Source of the DNA: Pandoraea communis
GTDB lineage: Bacteria > Pseudomonadota > Gammaproteobacteria > Burkholderiales > Burkholderiaceae
Direction of reading: 5' to 3'
Length of the DNA: 64,000 nt
NCBI RefSeq assembly: GCF_902459745.1
Contig: NZ_CABPSJ010000002.1
Span: forward strand, 124,001 to 188,000
A program made the translations under genes and the position numbers. Below, in pieces: positions 35,817 to 45,452 of this stretch; within the stretch, counting starts at the first letter, position 1; every line of letters starts with the position of its first letter. The notes under the pieces were generated by a model, which worked only from the letters and a program-made list of their open reading frames with translations, made no database searches and was not told where the DNA came from.

Positions 35817-36539
35817 CTACACCTCAAGCCATTCGCCGCGAATCGCTGGCGCGGCCGCCAGCGCGTCGGGCGGCCCCTCGAAGACGAGTGTGCCCTGCCC
35901 CATTACCGCGACGCGCTGCGCGCAACTGAGCGCGAGCGACAGCTTCTGCTCGATCAGCAGGATAGCCACGCCCGCCGCCCGCAAATCGGTCAGAATCCGG
36001 CCGATGCGGGCCACCACCCTGGGCGCCAGTCCCTCGGTCGGCTCATCGACGATCAGCAAGTCGGGCCCTGCCATCATCGCCCGGCACAGCGAAAGCAATT
36101 GCTGTTCGCCACCGGACAACGAAGCGGCGGGCGCATCACGACGTGGCGCCAGTTCCTCAAATCGCTCGAACGCTTCGGCGAGCGTAAGCGTCCGGTCAAT
36201 CCCGGCGGCACTCCGCCCCCCACGTTTTTTACGCTCACGCTGCCCCAGCAGCAGATTCTGCGCGACCGTCAACGGTCCGAAGACATCTCGCGTTTCCGGC
36301 ACGTAGCCGACGCCCAGCCGGGCAATCTGATGCGGCGCAAGCGAGGCCAGCGATTGGCCCTGCCAGCGAATTTCTCCCTCGCGAGGCAACTGCCCCATGA
36401 TCGCGCGAGCGAGCGTAGAGCGCCCGGCGCCGTTACGCCCGAGGACAGCCACGATCTCGCCTGGTGCGACGCGCATCGTTACACCATGCAGTACGCGGCT
36501 CCCGCCGTAACCGGCCCTGACATCGATCAGTTCAAGCAT
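35817..36539 (-). CDS. livF: Branched-chain-type ABC transporter ATPase LivF, Walker A Lys replaced by Arg
   Basis: 240 residues from the ATG at 36539, which overlaps the livG stop by 8 bases. It begins MLELIDVRAGYGGSRVLHGV. The P-loop reads GRNGAGRST: the invariant Lys is Arg (codon CGC). The signature ASLSGGEQQLLSLCRA and Walker B LLIVDEPTEGLAP are canonical, and the switch position is Gln (LLIEQKLSLAL), as usual in LivF. In other Walker ATPases Lys-to-Arg changes generally cut ATP hydrolysis strongly. The paired LivG has a changed signature, so the affected composite site is altered on both faces. Last gene of a livHMGF operon. Confidence 0.9.
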   Translation of the reverse strand: MLELIDVRAGYGGSRVLHGVTMRVAPGEIVAVLGRNGAGRSTLARAIMGQLPREGEIRWQGQSLASLAPHQIARLGVGYVPETRDVFGPLTVAQNLLLGQRERKKRGGRSAAGIDRTLTLAEAFERFEELAPRRDAPAASLSGGEQQLLSLCRAMMAGPDLLIVDEPTEGLAPRVVARIGRILTDLRAAGVAILLIEQKLSLALSCAQRVAVMGQGTLVFEGPPDALAAAPAIRGEWLEV

Positions 36540-37350
36540 CGCGCGCCTCCTTGAGGTATGACCCCGCAAAAGCGTCTGCATAATCCCCGAGATACGCCGT
36601 ACGCACGTCAGGGTGCGCGCGAATTCGTGCAGGCGTATCGCACGCAATGATCGCGCCGCGCGCCAGCACCGCAATCCGGTCAGCCAATGAAAAAACAACT
36701 TGCATGTCGTGCTCGATCATCAGCAGCGAGCGTCCCCGACTGAGTTCTGCGATAAGCGCCACCATGTGAGCAGACTCCGACTGACTCATGCCCGCCGTGG
36801 GCTCGTCCAGCAACATAACGCTGCCCGCCGACGCCGCGCACAAGCCGACTTCGAGTACGCGTTGCTCCGCGTAGCTCAGTGCGCCCGCCGGAACATCGCG
36901 TCGCGCCTCCAGACCAAGGCGCTTGAGCCAAAGCTCGCTTCGCCGGGTAACGTCGTCCAATCCGCGCATTCGGCGCCAGAACGTATAGCGATGACCGTCC
37001 GGCCAAAGCCCGGCACAGCGCAGATGGTCGATAACGCTCATCTGCAAGAACAACTGAGACGTCTGGAAACTGCGAGACAGGCCAAGCCGACTGATGACAT
37101 GCGGCGCGCGGCCCGTGACGTCTCGCGCGTGCAGCAGGACACGCCCGTTGTCGGGCCGCGTTCTGCCTGTCATGACATCGAACAACGTGCTTTTGCCCGC
37201 GCCATTGGGTCCGATGATCGCAAGCCGCTCACCCGGCGCAAGCGTCAAATCGACACCGCACAGCACCTGCGTGCGACCGAACGATTTGTGCACGCCTCTC
37301 ACGCTGAGCGCCTGACTGGACGGGCGGGCACACTTGTCGGCTTCACTCAT
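36532..37350 (-). CDS. livG: Branched-chain-type ABC transporter ATPase LivG, signature Gly replaced by Ala
   Basis: 272 residues. Walker A IIGPNGAGKST, Walker B MLLDEPTAGMSQ and switch His LMIEHDM are canonical. The signature reads ALSYAEQRVLEV, with Ala where the family has Gly (LSYG.Q); the codon is GCG. It pairs with LivF to drive the LivHM channel. The start has GGGGAA upstream and overlaps livM by 8 bases. The N-terminal roughly 15 residues are extra to the domain. Confidence 0.92.
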   Translation of the reverse strand: MSEADKCARPSSQALSVRGVHKSFGRTQVLCGVDLTLAPGERLAIIGPNGAGKSTLFDVMTGRTRPDNGRVLLHARDVTGRAPHVISRLGLSRSFQTSQLFLQMSVIDHLRCAGLWPDGHRYTFWRRMRGLDDVTRRSELWLKRLGLEARRDVPAGALSYAEQRVLEVGLCAASAGSVMLLDEPTAGMSQSESAHMVALIAELSRGRSLLMIEHDMQVVFSLADRIAVLARGAIIACDTPARIRAHPDVRTAYLGDYADAFAGSYLKEARDA

Positions 37351-38626
37351 CGCCGTTCCCCACGCGAACGCCCGCGCTCGCCTCCTTGCACCGCAAATGA
37401 CGTCCCGCGAACGTCACGATGACGAGGCCACCGATGACAACCGCGGCCGCCGCACCCCATGCCACCGCGCCGGCATGTGCGCTCCCCCCTTGCGTCACGG
37501 CCCGCGCCGCGTCGCTCGCAAGACGCGCACCGTAGGTCATTTCCACGATGCCGATCAGCCCGCCGACGACCAGTGCCAAGCCAACGCAGACCGCCGCGTA
37601 GGGCTGCCACAATGCACGCGCCATGCCGGCGCGCCAGGCGTGCACATGAACCGAGATCAACCCCGCGACACCCCCCGGCGCGAATATCACGACCGCCAGA
37701 AACCCCAACCCAAGGTAAAGCTGCCAAGCCCGCGTCAGCGTTGCCAGCACGACCGTTGCGAACACGCCGACAACAGCCCCCAGCATCGGCCCCGCGAAAT
37801 ACGCCGTACCGCCAAGCACGGTGAAGACGAGCACAATGCCGGAGCGTTCCAGGCTGAAGGTGTTGGCACTGACCAGTTCGAAATTCAATGCGCCCAACGC
37901 GCCCGCCACCCCGGCGAAAGCCGCGGCGATGATCTGCATGCGATATCGCACTGCCGCTGGGGATTGCCCAAGGAAGGCAACACGCACAGGGTTATCGCGT
38001 ACCGCGCGAGCCAGAAATCCCAACGGCGTGCGCGTGACGCCGTACATCAGCGCCGCACAAACGAACAACCACACCGCTACCAGCGCGTAGACCTCGCGCT
38101 GTGTCGCGAATGTCACCCCGAACCATGCGGCGCCGAGTGTCCGGTCGGTCGGAATGCCGCGTTCGCCGCCGAACCATTCGGGCATCATCGCGGCCATCAC
38201 CCAGACAAGCTCCGCCACACCGAGCGTAATCATGGCGAATGTCATGCCTGCGCGACGCGTGGTGACATACCCCAGCGTGGCACCGGCCATGCCCCCCGCG
38301 ACCGCACCGGCAACCGGGACAAGGGCCATCGACACAGGCAGTCCCTGAACGCCGATACGATTCATGCACCACACGCCCGCGTAGGCCCCGATGCCCGCGT
38401 ACGTCGCATGGCAAAAACTCAACAAGCCCGTCGAGCCGAGCAGAAGATTGAATGACAAAGCGAGAATGGCCGCAGTCCCCATCTGCGTCATCAAGGTGAG
38501 CGCCGTGTCAGAGGGAAAACACCAGGGGGCCAGACCAAGAATGGCCGCAAAGACCAACCACACGATTGCCCGGCGACGCCACGACGCCGGCACGGCCGCT
38601 GGCGAACTGGCGATAACGTTGTCCAT
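37343..38626 (-). CDS. livM: Branched-chain-type ABC transporter permease LivM
   Basis: 427 residues with about ten hydrophobic helices. LivM features: SFNLLLGSTGLLSFCHATYAGIGAYAG and the EAA-like loop RAVRDNPVRVAFLGQSP. The ATG at 38626 is preferred: it follows GGAGG and shares one base with the livH stop (TAATG). The C-terminal part, from about residue 330, adds extra hydrophobic and Ala/Gly-rich segments, longer than minimal LivM. Confidence 0.92.
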   Translation of the reverse strand: MDNVIASSPAAVPASWRRRAIVWLVFAAILGLAPWCFPSDTALTLMTQMGTAAILALSFNLLLGSTGLLSFCHATYAGIGAYAGVWCMNRIGVQGLPVSMALVPVAGAVAGGMAGATLGYVTTRRAGMTFAMITLGVAELVWVMAAMMPEWFGGERGIPTDRTLGAAWFGVTFATQREVYALVAVWLFVCAALMYGVTRTPLGFLARAVRDNPVRVAFLGQSPAAVRYRMQIIAAAFAGVAGALGALNFELVSANTFSLERSGIVLVFTVLGGTAYFAGPMLGAVVGVFATVVLATLTRAWQLYLGLGFLAVVIFAPGGVAGLISVHVHAWRAGMARALWQPYAAVCVGLALVVGGLIGIVEMTYGARLASDAARAVTQGGSAHAGAVAWGAAAAVVIGGLVIVTFAGRHLRCKEASAGVRVGNGDE

Positions 38627-39609
38627 TACCCCTCCCGAACGCCGAAGAGTCCACGCGGACGCCAAAGCAGAACCGCAACCATAAGCAAATATGGCACCGC
38701 AGGCGCGAGCTGCGCTACGGTCAGATGCGACATCGGCGCGACGGCGGCCCGGAACGCGTTCAATGCGCCCCGTGCGTTCTCCGCTCCCGCGGCACTTTGA
38801 GGCCACCATTGCGCCAGGCTGGCATCGCTCGTGACGGCCCATGTCTGTAACAGCCCGATAAGCAACGACGCGACGAATGCACCGCCCAGCGAACCGAGTC
38901 CCCCGACAACCACCACCACAAACACTACGCTGCCGACCGTCGCCGCCATGCCCGGCTCAGTCACCAGCACATTGCCCCCGGCCGCCCCGGCGAGCGCCGC
39001 CAGCGCCGCGCCGCACGCAAACACCCCCGTGTAAAGCGCGGGCACGTCATAACCAAGGGCCTGTGTCATTGCAGGTTGCGACAATGCCGCCTGTAAGATC
39101 AGTCCGGCCCGCGTGGCGCGAAACGCCACCCACACCAGCAGGGCGATCGCACACGCCAGCCCCATCAGAAACAACCGGTACGCAGGCACCGCGATGCCCG
39201 CCACGTGAACCAGCACGCCTTCAAAGGCCACAGGCACGCCGTAATCGACTGGCCCGCGTCCCCAGGCGAGTTGCACCAGTTCCACCACGATGTAGGCGAG
39301 CCCGAACGTGGCGAGCAGTTCCGCCAGCGCACCGCGCGTGCGCAATCGCCGCAACACGCCCCGCTCGAAAGCCGCGCCGATCACGCCAACGATCAGCGGT
39401 GCCGCAACCAACGCCGGCCAGAAACCCACTGCCGCCGACAACGCATACGCAAAATACGCCCCCAGCATGTAGAAGCTGGCGTGCGCAAAATTCAGCACGC
39501 CCAGCATGCTGAAGATCAACGTGAGGCCGCTAGACAGCATGAACAGCAGCAAGCCGTAGCTCACGCCATTCACAAGCACGAGGCCCGCAGTGGCACTCAG
39601 CAGATGCAC
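38626..39609 (-). CDS. livH: Branched-chain-type ABC transporter permease LivH
   Basis: 327 residues from a GTG at 39609, chosen because GAAGGAG lies just upstream; the longer frame begins at a TTG within that ribosome site. LivH features are VNGVSYGLLLFMLSSGLTLIF, GVLNFAHASFYMLGAY and the EAA-like loop QAALSQPAMTQALGYDV. First gene of the operon. No LivK/LivJ binding-protein gene adjoins, so the binding protein must be encoded elsewhere or borrowed. Confidence 0.92.
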   Translation of the reverse strand: MHLLSATAGLVLVNGVSYGLLLFMLSSGLTLIFSMLGVLNFAHASFYMLGAYFAYALSAAVGFWPALVAAPLIVGVIGAAFERGVLRRLRTRGALAELLATFGLAYIVVELVQLAWGRGPVDYGVPVAFEGVLVHVAGIAVPAYRLFLMGLACAIALLVWVAFRATRAGLILQAALSQPAMTQALGYDVPALYTGVFACGAALAALAGAAGGNVLVTEPGMAATVGSVVFVVVVVGGLGSLGGAFVASLLIGLLQTWAVTSDASLAQWWPQSAAGAENARGALNAFRAAVAPMSHLTVAQLAPAVPYLLMVAVLLWRPRGLFGVREG

Positions 39610-39676
39610 GCCGTCTCCTTCGAAAGCCAATGAAGACGCGGCAGAGACTGCCGCGCCGGAGGAAATTCAGGCTCAC

Positions 39677-39682
39677 ATTATA
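39677..39682 (-). promoter_or_regulatory. Probable -10 element for livHMGF
   Basis: TATAAT on the minus strand, 67 bases before the livH GTG, in the gap after the acyl-CoA ligase gene. No good -35 was found at 16-18 bases. Confidence 0.4.
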
Positions 39683-39829
39683 GAGGGGACGTGGGGCCGA
39701 AATGCCCCGGGAGCGCCCGAAAAGCGGCGTCACTGCTGGATTTCCGGCGACATCCGCACACTCGCTCAGACGTGTCCGAGCGGGTTCCCCGTGGATGCCG
39801 CAGCCCTGACGGGCGCCACGGCCAGGAAT

Positions 39830-41458
39830 CTACGACGCCGGCTGATAGCTACGGAACTTCTCGCGCAGTTTGAGCTTGAGCATCTTTCCGGTCGCCGTAT
39901 GGGGAATCTCGTCGACGAACACCACGTCATCGGGGATCCACCATTTCACGACGCGCCCTTCATAGAACGCCAGCACGTCCTCGCGGGTCAGCGTCGAGCC
40001 CGGCTTGCGAACCACAACCAGCAATGGCCGCTCTTCCCACTTCGGGTGGCGAATGGCAATGCAGGCCGCCTCGTGAATCTCCGGATGTGCCATGGCGACG
40101 TTCTCCACATCAATGGAGCTGATCCACTCGCCGCCCGATTTGATGACATCCTTGCTGCGGTCGGTGATCTGCACATAACCTTCGGCATCGATCGTGGCCA
40201 CGTCCCCGGTCGGAAACCAGCCGTCGACCAGCGGCGACTCATCCGAGCCGAAATAGCGCTCCAGCACCCACGGCCCGCGCGCGTGCAAATCGCCGAACGC
40301 CTTGCCGTCCCAAGGCAGCTCTTCACCCTCGGGGCCGACAATTTTCAGGTCGACGCCATAGATCGCCGCCCCTTGTTTCTCCAGAATGTGCTGCTGCGCG
40401 TCGGCCGGCAAATCGCGATGATGTTTGCGCAGATGGCATAGCGTGCCGAGTGGCGACATCTCGGTCATACCCCATGCGTGGATGACACGCACCCCATAAT
40501 CTTTCTCGAAGGTCTGGAGCATGGCCGGCGGGCAGGCCGACCCGCCGATCACCGTGCGTTCCAACGTCGAGAAACGCGCACCGATGGATTTCACATAGGT
40601 CAGCAGCCCCAGCCAGACCGTAGGCACCCCGGCGGAGAACGTGACGCCCTCAGCCTCGAACAGTTCGTACAACGACTTGCCGTCGAGATCCTTGCCTGGG
40701 AACACGAGCTTCGCGCCGACGAGCGCGCTGGAATATGGCAGGCCCCACGCGTTCACATGGAACATCGGCACCACGGGCAGCACGGCGTCGCGTGCCGACA
40801 TCGCCATCGCATCCGGCAGCGAGGCGCCGAAGGCATGCAGCACCGTGGAGCGATGGCTGTACAGCACCCCTTTCGGATTCCCCGTCGTACCCGACGTGTA
40901 GCAAAGGCCGGACGCCGTGGATTCGTCCATCGACGGCCATGCGAAACTGCCGTCCTCAGCGGTGACCAAATCCTCATAGCACAGCAACGGCACGCCGGAA
41001 GCGGGCAGATGCGCGCGATCTGTCATCGCGATCCAGCCCTGAACGCCTGGGCACATTGGCGCAATCGTCTCGATCAGCGGCAGGAAGTTGATGTCGAACG
41101 CCACGAAGCGATCTTCGGCGTGATTGACGATATAGGCGATCTGCTCGGGAAACAGCCGCGGGTTAACGGTGTGAACCACACTGCCCATGCCCGAGACAGC
41201 GTAGTACAGCTCAAGATGCCGGTAGCCGTTCCATGCCAGCGTGCCTACGCGCTCGCCATCGCGCACGCCCAGGCGGCGTAACGCCTGCGCGAGTTGGCGA
41301 GCGCGCTGCTCGGCGTCGCGCCAGGTGTAGCGGTGAATGTCGCCTTCGACGCGACGCGACACGATCTCGGTGTCACCGTGGTGACGCGCGGCATGCGTGA
41401 GCAACGAAGAAATCAGGAGCGGCGCGGCCATCATCTGGCCAAGGAGCGGTGTTGCCAT
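39830..41458 (-). CDS. AMP-dependent acyl-CoA ligase (fatty-acid/methylthiopropionate ligase group)
   Basis: 542 residues, ANL superfamily. Nucleotide loop [32 protein letters not shown], the hinge region [16 protein letters not shown] and [17 protein letters not shown], and the C-terminal Lys in [13 protein letters not shown] are all present. It activates a carboxylic acid to its CoA thioester through an acyl-AMP. The N-terminal [14 protein letters not shown] is typical of the group annotated as long-chain or 3-(methylthio)propionyl-CoA ligases; motif reading cannot tell which. It lies 200 bases upstream of livH on the same strand and may share its physiology. Confidence 0.88.
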   Translation of the reverse strand: MATPLLGQMMAAPLLISSLLTHAARHHGDTEIVSRRVEGDIHRYTWRDAEQRARQLAQALRRLGVRDGERVGTLAWNGYRHLELYYAVSGMGSVVHTVNPRLFPEQIAYIVNHAEDRFVAFDINFLPLIETIAPMCPGVQGWIAMTDRAHLPASGVPLLCYEDLVTAEDGSFAWPSMDESTASGLCYTSGTTGNPKGVLYSHRSTVLHAFGASLPDAMAMSARDAVLPVVPMFHVNAWGLPYSSALVGAKLVFPGKDLDGKSLYELFEAEGVTFSAGVPTVWLGLLTYVKSIGARFSTLERTVIGGSACPPAMLQTFEKDYGVRVIHAWGMTEMSPLGTLCHLRKHHRDLPADAQQHILEKQGAAIYGVDLKIVGPEGEELPWDGKAFGDLHARGPWVLERYFGSDESPLVDGWFPTGDVATIDAEGYVQITDRSKDVIKSGGEWISSIDVENVAMAHPEIHEAACIAIRHPKWEERPLLVVVRKPGSTLTREDVLAFYEGRVVKWWIPDDVVFVDEIPHTATGKMLKLKLREKFRSYQPAS

Positions 41459-41743
41459 GCGTCGAATCTCCAGAAAAATCGGGAAAACCGGAATTACGGG
41501 GATACGTCGAAAATAGCGTTCTGGCGTTTGGGTGGTCGAGATGTCGCGCGACGGGCGTTGGCACGTCTGATGCGTATGTTCATAGACGCCTCAGAGATTT
41601 ATTCTTGACGCGCACGCTCGCCGGGTCAACGCCCATCGCTTGTGCAGCGCAGCAGACAGGCGGCCGCGCCAGCGTACGCAACCCGGCAGCGCGCGATGGA
41701 CACCTCAAGTAGAATGTTTATTCACCATCAGGAACGTCCCCCA

Positions 41744-43267
41744 ATGTCGGCAACCGACCGTCCCGCCCTCGCATCAGTTTCCGCTTCGCTCAAGCCCTAT
41801 GGACCGCTGCCTTTGGCGAACCGGTTTGCGTCGCTCGGCGACAGCTTCTATACGCGCCTCGCGCCTCAGCCGCTGCCCGCGCCCTATCTGGTCGGCTTTT
41901 CGGCCGACGCCGCCCGCCTGCTCGGGTGGTCGCCAGACGCGGCGCGCGATCCGGAGTTTCTCGCCACCTTTGCCGGCAATGCGCCGTTGCCTGGCGGCGA
42001 CCCGCTCGCCAGTGTCTATTCGGGCCACCAGTTCGGCGTATGGGCCGGTCAACTGGGTGACGGCCGGGCGTTGCTGCTCGGCGAATCGGATGGACCCGGC
42101 GGACGCTGGGAAATACAGCTCAAGGGGGGTGGGCTTACGCCCTACTCGCGCATGGGCGACGGACGCGCCGTGCTGCGCTCGTCGATTCGGGAATTCCTCG
42201 GATCGGAAGCCATGTTCCATCTCGGCGTGCCGACGACGCGCGCGCTGTGCGTCATTGGCTCGGACGCCCCCGTACGCCGCGAAACCATCGAGACGGCAGC
42301 CGTCGTCACCCGCCTGTCGCCGAGCTTCATCCGTTTCGGTCATTTCGAGCACTTCTGGGCCAACGATCAGTACGAAGCGCTGCGTCAACTCGCAGACTTC
42401 ACCATCGATCATCACTACCCGCACTGCCGCAACGAAGCCAATCCGTACCTCGCACTGCTCAGCGCCGTATGCGACGCCACGGCCGAAATGGTCGCGCATT
42501 GGCAGGCTGTGGGCTTCTGTCACGGGGTGATGAACACCGACAATATGTCGATTCTCGGGCTGACCATCGATTACGGCCCGTTCGGCTTTCTCGACGGCTT
42601 CAACGCGCATCACATCTGCAACCACTCCGACACACAGGGACGGTACGCCTATCAGGCGCAGCCAAACGTCGCGTACTGGAACCTGTTCTGCCTCGCGCAA
42701 GCCTTACTGCCGTTGTTCGGCGAGGGCGAGGCGGCCATTGAACAGGCGCAGTCGGTATTGCCTGTGTTCAAGACGCGGTTCGCCGAGGAAATCGATCTGC
42801 GCATGCGCGCCAAGCTTGGGTTGCGCGAGTCGCACGCCGACGACGAAACGCTCATCAACCGTCTGTTCAAGCTGATGCACGAAGGGCGCGTCGACTTCAC
42901 GCACCTGTTTCGCACGCTCGCAGGGCTCGAACTCGAGAACCCCGCCGCAGACGCCCCGCTACGCGACATGTTCATCGACCGTGCGGGGTTCGATGCCTGG
43001 GCTGTGGATTACCGTGCCCGGCTGCGCCACGAGGCGAGCACCGACGTCAAGCGCGCGGTCGCCATGCGGCTCGTCAACCCGAAGTACATCCTGCGCAATC
43101 ATCTGGCCGAAATTGCGATCCGGCGTGCCGGTGAGAAGGACTTCTCGGAAGTCGACACGCTGCTGCGTGTGCTCTCGCGGCCTTACGACGAACAACCCGA
43201 ATTCGAGCGTTACGCCGAGCTGCCGCCCGACTGGGCCGGCCAACTCGAAGTCAGTTGCTCGTCCTGA
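41744..43267 (+). CDS. selO: Protein adenylyltransferase SelO (YdiU)
   Basis: 507 residues, pseudokinase fold that transfers AMP to Ser/Thr/Tyr of target proteins. Family motifs: [56 protein letters not shown], and the active-site segment [20 protein letters not shown]. The last three residues are Cys-Ser-Ser, the place where animal SelO has selenocysteine. The ATG at 41744 has AGGA upstream. It is followed by msrB after 137 bases, linking two redox-response functions. It is divergent from the acyl-CoA ligase; I see no clear promoter in the 285-base gap, apart from a TAGAAT at 41710. Confidence 0.95.
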   Translation: MSATDRPALASVSASLKPYGPLPLANRFASLGDSFYTRLAPQPLPAPYLVGFSADAARLLGWSPDAARDPEFLATFAGNAPLPGGDPLASVYSGHQFGVWAGQLGDGRALLLGESDGPGGRWEIQLKGGGLTPYSRMGDGRAVLRSSIREFLGSEAMFHLGVPTTRALCVIGSDAPVRRETIETAAVVTRLSPSFIRFGHFEHFWANDQYEALRQLADFTIDHHYPHCRNEANPYLALLSAVCDATAEMVAHWQAVGFCHGVMNTDNMSILGLTIDYGPFGFLDGFNAHHICNHSDTQGRYAYQAQPNVAYWNLFCLAQALLPLFGEGEAAIEQAQSVLPVFKTRFAEEIDLRMRAKLGLRESHADDETLINRLFKLMHEGRVDFTHLFRTLAGLELENPAADAPLRDMFIDRAGFDAWAVDYRARLRHEASTDVKRAVAMRLVNPKYILRNHLAEIAIRRAGEKDFSEVDTLLRVLSRPYDEQPEFERYAELPPDWAGQLEVSCSS

Positions 43268-43404
43268 TCGAGGGCGTGACATCGGTGAATGGCAGCGCGT
43301 TGCCGCGCATTGCAAAACGACGCGCCGCCCCCATCTGAACGAGGTCTGACGAATATTCGACGCGCAGCGGCAACTCCGGGGCCGCTGCCCCTCTGGAGAC
43401 TCTC

Positions 43405-43827
43405 ATGAGCAAAGTGGAAAAGAACGACGCCGACTGGCGTGCCCAACTCGACGACGTGGAATATGAAGTCACGCGCCATGCGGCCACCGAGCGCGCGTTC
43501 ACTGGCCGTTACTGGGATCACTGGAAAGACGGCACCTACCGCTGTATCTGCTGCGGTGCGCCACTGTTCGAATCGACCGAGAAGTTCGATGCGGGCTGCG
43601 GCTGGCCCAGCTACTCGGCGCCCCTCGACAAGGCCGGCGTTGACGAGGTCATGGACTACAGCCATGGCATGGTGCGCGTGGAAGTGCGTTGTCACAACTG
43701 CGACGCCCACCTGGGACATGTATTCGAAGATGGCCCGCAGCCGACCGGTCTGCGTTATTGCATCAATTCGGCCTCGCTCAACTTCGAGGACAAGGAAGGC
43801 AAGTCCGACAAACCCGTCGAAGGCTGA
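43405..43827 (+). CDS. msrB: Peptide-methionine (R)-S-oxide reductase
   Basis: 140 residues. It repairs methionine-R-sulfoxide. The two zinc CxxC pairs (RCICCGAP and RCHNCDAH) and GCGWPSY are present. The catalytic Cys is in [13 protein letters not shown]. No signal peptide, so cytoplasmic. Downstream of selO on the same strand. Confidence 0.95.
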   Translation: MSKVEKNDADWRAQLDDVEYEVTRHAATERAFTGRYWDHWKDGTYRCICCGAPLFESTEKFDAGCGWPSYSAPLDKAGVDEVMDYSHGMVRVEVRCHNCDAHLGHVFEDGPQPTGLRYCINSASLNFEDKEGKSDKPVEG

Positions 43828-43836
43828 GACCCCCAC

Positions 43837-43859
43837 CCCACCGGCGCGCCGCCGGTGGG
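43837..43859 (+). terminator. Hairpin after msrB
   Basis: Perfect 9-bp stem CCCACCGGC / GCCGGTGGG with a 5-base loop, beginning 10 bases after the stop. A TTGTTTT run follows only after about 10 bases, so termination strength is uncertain. Confidence 0.5.
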
Positions 43860-43985
43860 TATGCCCCCTTGTTTTACCGTGTATTGCGAACATTTCGGGA
43901 AACTCCCTTCTGCTCATGTGTTCGGATACCGATCAGACGTCTGCTAAGCTGACCTCTCCTTAACAAGATTCAGGAAACGTCGCTC

Positions 43986-44405
43986 ATGCTAGGCAAAATC
44001 CATCGCTTCAAACCGCATCTCAGCGTGGCAGCGGCATTTTTCGGCGTACTAAGCGCGGCACCTGCCATTGCGCAATACACGGGCCCGGCGGCCAGCGCGG
44101 CAACCACTGGAAGCGTGGTCGTGCCGTCGGTGACATCCAATGTCTCGACCGTCGAACATGCCCTGGCCGCCCCCGACGACGCCGTGGCCGTGATCGAGGG
44201 CTACATCGTCAACCGGCTCAAGCACGAGCACTACACGTTCCGTGACGACACCGGCAAGACCATCGAAATCGAACTCGACGACAAGTACCTGCCGCCCGGC
44301 CGGCAAATCACCGACAAGACACGTGTGCGCATTACCGGCGAAGTCGACCGCCATCGCTTTCGTCCGAGCGATATCGACGTGAAGCGCATTGAGATCCTGC
44401 AGTAA
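43986..44405 (+). CDS. YgiW/YdeI-family periplasmic OB-fold stress protein
   Basis: 139 residues with a signal peptide (LSVAAAFFGVLSAAPAIAQ). The mature part has VIEGYIVNRLKHEHYTFRDDTG and KTRVRITGEVDRHRFRPSDIDVKRIEIL, characteristic of the BOF (bacterial OB-fold, DUF388) family. Members are linked to peroxide, cation and peptide stress; the ligand is unknown. AGGAAA precedes the ATG by about 11 bases. A stretch of Ala/Thr/Val between signal and fold is probably disordered. Confidence 0.87.
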   Translation: MLGKIHRFKPHLSVAAAFFGVLSAAPAIAQYTGPAASAATTGSVVVPSVTSNVSTVEHALAAPDDAVAVIEGYIVNRLKHEHYTFRDDTGKTIEIELDDKYLPPGRQITDKTRVRITGEVDRHRFRPSDIDVKRIEILQ

Positions 44406-44496
44406 GGCAACGTGCCCACTGGCACGGGCTTGGCGGCGTGGCACGGAAGCGCCGCGTATTCGGATATTCGCTGCGGCCTTCGACGGGCCTTTGAAA

Positions 44497-44502
44497 TATA
44501 AT
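44497..44502 (+). promoter_or_regulatory. Probable -10 element for yciB
   Basis: TATAAT 68 bases before the yciB ATG. Upstream, a short CGTGCC-CACT-GGCACG hairpin (44411-44426) closes the preceding gene. No good -35. Confidence 0.35.
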
Positions 44503-44570
44503 GGGCGTTTGCTCGCCCGGTGCCCTATGCACAAGGCGTATCACCCCCGAAGCCCCCAAGTCGAGACTTC

Positions 44571-45104
44571 ATGAAATTCCTTTTCGACCTGTTACCGGTC
44601 ATCCTGTTTTTTGTCGCCTTCAAGTTCGCGGGCATCTACGTCGCCACCGGTATCGCGATTGCGACGACGATCGTGCAAGTCATCTGGATGTGGCTGCGTC
44701 ACCGCAAGGTCGAGCCCATGCAATGGGTGAGTCTGGCGATCATCGTGGTGTTCGGTGGCGCAACCATGCTTCTGCACGACGAAACCTTCATCAAATGGAA
44801 GCCCACGGCGCTGTACTGGCTCTTCGGGATCACGCTGTTCGTCGCCGAACTCGTCTTCGACAAGAACCTGATCCGCGCCATGATGGAAAAGCAGATGGCG
44901 CTGCCCGACACCCTGTGGCGTGCCGTGAATTTCAGTTGGGCCCTGTTCTTCCTCGCCATGGGCGGGCTCAATCTGGTCATTGCCTACCATTTCTCGACCG
45001 ATACCTGGGTCGACTTCAAGCTCTTCGGCGGTATGGGCCTCATGGTCGTGTTCATCGTCGTACAGAGCCTGTGGCTCGCGAAGTACATCAAACAGGACGA
45101 ATGA
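44571..45104 (+). CDS. yciB: Inner-membrane-spanning protein YciB (septation protein A)
   Basis: 177 residues, nearly all hydrophobic, with five likely helices. It starts [21 protein letters not shown], the usual YciB N-terminus; other family segments are [19 protein letters not shown] and [12 protein letters not shown]. It is implicated in cell-envelope integrity and division. The start at 44571 was preferred over an ATG at 44520 on family length. bolA follows 22 bases on. Confidence 0.93.
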   Translation: MKFLFDLLPVILFFVAFKFAGIYVATGIAIATTIVQVIWMWLRHRKVEPMQWVSLAIIVVFGGATMLLHDETFIKWKPTALYWLFGITLFVAELVFDKNLIRAMMEKQMALPDTLWRAVNFSWALFFLAMGGLNLVIAYHFSTDTWVDFKLFGGMGLMVVFIVVQSLWLAKYIKQDE

Positions 45105-45126
45105 CATCCGTCAGGAAGGCATTGCC

Positions 45127-45390
45127 ATGACCATGGAACAGCAAATCGAAGCGCGGCTCACGGCGGCGCTCGCCCCCCTGGAATTCGCGCTCGAAAACGA
45201 CAGCGCCCGCCACGCCGGTCACGCCGGCGCCGCGTCGGGCGGTCATTACAACCTCAGGATCGTATCTGCCGCGTTTACCGGCCGTAACCGCGTCGCGCGC
45301 CACCGCCTGGTGTATGATGCGCTAGCCGATTTGATGCAAAACGGCATTCACGCCCTCGCCATCGTTGCGCTCGCCCCTGGGGAAGCGTAA
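45127..45390 (+). CDS. BolA-family protein
   Basis: 87 residues. Class-II KH-like fold with NDSARHAGHAG and HYNLRIVSAAFTGRNRVARHRLVYDAL. The conserved His and the RHR.VY motif are typical. BolA proteins partner with monothiol glutaredoxins in iron-sulfur trafficking; the E. coli founder affects cell shape. AGGAAGG lies 7 bases before the ATG. The gene sits between yciB and the parvulin gene and is probably cotranscribed with both. Confidence 0.9.
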   Translation: MTMEQQIEARLTAALAPLEFALENDSARHAGHAGAASGGHYNLRIVSAAFTGRNRVARHRLVYDALADLMQNGIHALAIVALAPGEA

Positions 45391-45452
45391 TTTGCATGCG
45401 ACGCGTCCCCCGTCGATTAACCTTGCCTTCGTCATTCGTTAGGAAAAACAGC

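Noticed and set aside
36060-36110. Gln instead of His at the LivF switch position
   Set aside because: LivF proteins commonly have Glu-Gln here, so it is not evidence of decay by itself.
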